Below, in pieces: positions 63,760-64,000 of a stretch of DNA of 64,000 nucleotides. Positions within the stretch are counted from its first letter, which is position 1. Each line of letters opens with the position of its first letter. The translations under genes and the position numbers were made by a program. The notes under the pieces were generated by a model. It had not been told where the DNA came from. It ran no database searches and saw only the letters and a list, made by a program, of their open reading frames with translations. The DNA is from Flavobacteriales bacterium (lineage in GTDB: Bacteria; Bacteroidota; Bacteroidia; Flavobacteriales_D; Sanyastnellaceae): positions 173,683 to 237,682 of the forward strand of contig JAKVAX010000005.1 in assembly GCA_022447625.1 (NCBI GenBank), in the 5' to 3' direction.

Positions 63760-63931
63760 ATTTCTTTTTAGAACGAAGAAAGTATTCCCAACATTATGCC
63801 AGACAGCGTTCTGAATAAGCGGAGTTAGAATTTGGTTGAATGCACGGGTTTTTCGGTTTTGTGAACCTGCGGTTCGTCTAGAGACGAGAGACTAAGGGTT
63901 AGAATCGATAAACGATAACCAAGTGTCATTC

Positions 63932-64000
63932 CCTGAAATAGGTTGACCGCTTTTAAGCGGAAAATCACCATGATAAAAACAGGAAAACGTCTTCACAAAC
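63932..64000 (+). mobile_element. Possible left end of an insertion sequence
   Basis: The last bases contain CCTGAAATAGGTTGACC, a CCGCTT-TT-AAGCGG palindrome (63947-63960) and an ATG at 63971 starting MIKTGKRLHK, all within 70 bases, like an IS3-type end followed by a transposase. The rest lies outside the window, so this is a weak call. Confidence 0.3.

Noticed and set aside
1..64000. tRNA genes, rRNA genes or CRISPR arrays
   Set aside because: I looked for cloverleaf signatures and regular spacer-repeat spacing and saw none; a covariance-model search would confirm.

Overview
The window looks like chromosomal DNA of a free-living, probably marine member of Bacteroidota, order Flavobacteriales (Cryomorphaceae- or Schleiferiaceae-like; the family is an inference). 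The support is: several secreted proteins with C-terminal type IX secretion (T9SS) sorting tails, many SCxxx lipobox lipoproteins, the Bacteroidota promoter element TAnnTTTG upstream of many genes, a split transketolase, a DUF6913-dapA pair, an S1 protein with long acidic tails, and a DUF5723 outer membrane protein. No tRNA, rRNA, CRISPR array or complete mobile element was found. A possible insertion sequence end lies at the right edge.

Layout. 1-2.7 kb: end of an unknown gene, transketolase C subunit, dapA and its DUF6913 partner. 2.9-9 kb: small genes (an exported pirin, a nitroreductase, lipoproteins, msrA) and a DUF4112 gene broken by one stop codon. 9-21 kb: a mostly minus-strand block with a DUF5723 barrel, ilvE, a LuxR-type regulator, RNase Z, a run containing pyrR, pyrB and a STAS gene, and rpsA. 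21-29 kb: a lamin-tail T9SS protein and a 2.1-kresidue TPR/PD40/coiled-coil/SPOR protein that resembles PorE. 29-37 kb: P5C dehydrogenase, an AT-hook protein with a 51-bp repeat array, RNase P RNA, a TRIC channel, and the run ffh-folD-ribD-EamA. 37-46 kb: an FG-GAP lipoprotein, a SAM-I riboswitch with metB-hom, and an M1 peptidase. 46-47.3 kb: a decayed GH9 cellulase. 47.5-51 kb: PaaZ and an S41-like protease. 51-55 kb: a B12 uptake operon (cobalamin riboswitch, btuB, a btuG-like gene, traB). 55-58 kb: a DacB-type carboxypeptidase, a small exported protein, and two truncated genes (SbtA-like and LysR-like). 58-64 kb: an FG-GAP/ASPIC T9SS protein, a pentaheme T9SS cytochrome and a membrane diiron protein in one orientation.

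How the parts work together. Two riboswitches tie methionine supply (SAM-I on metB-hom) and cobalamin import (AdoCbl riboswitch on btuB-btuG-traB) to their end products. The pyrR-pyrB pair, the ffh-folD-ribD-EamA run and metB-hom show tight ATGA-type or longer coding overlaps, consistent with operons. The three pseudogenized loci (DUF4112, GH9 cellulase, SbtA/LysR) point to recent loss of accessory functions.

The most unusual signal is a dispersed 13-mer, TTCCGCGYTAGCG. It occurs 13 times without mismatch, in both orientations and in several reading frames, about once per 5 kb, almost always inside genes. This is far above chance and looks like a DNA-level motif of unknown function.
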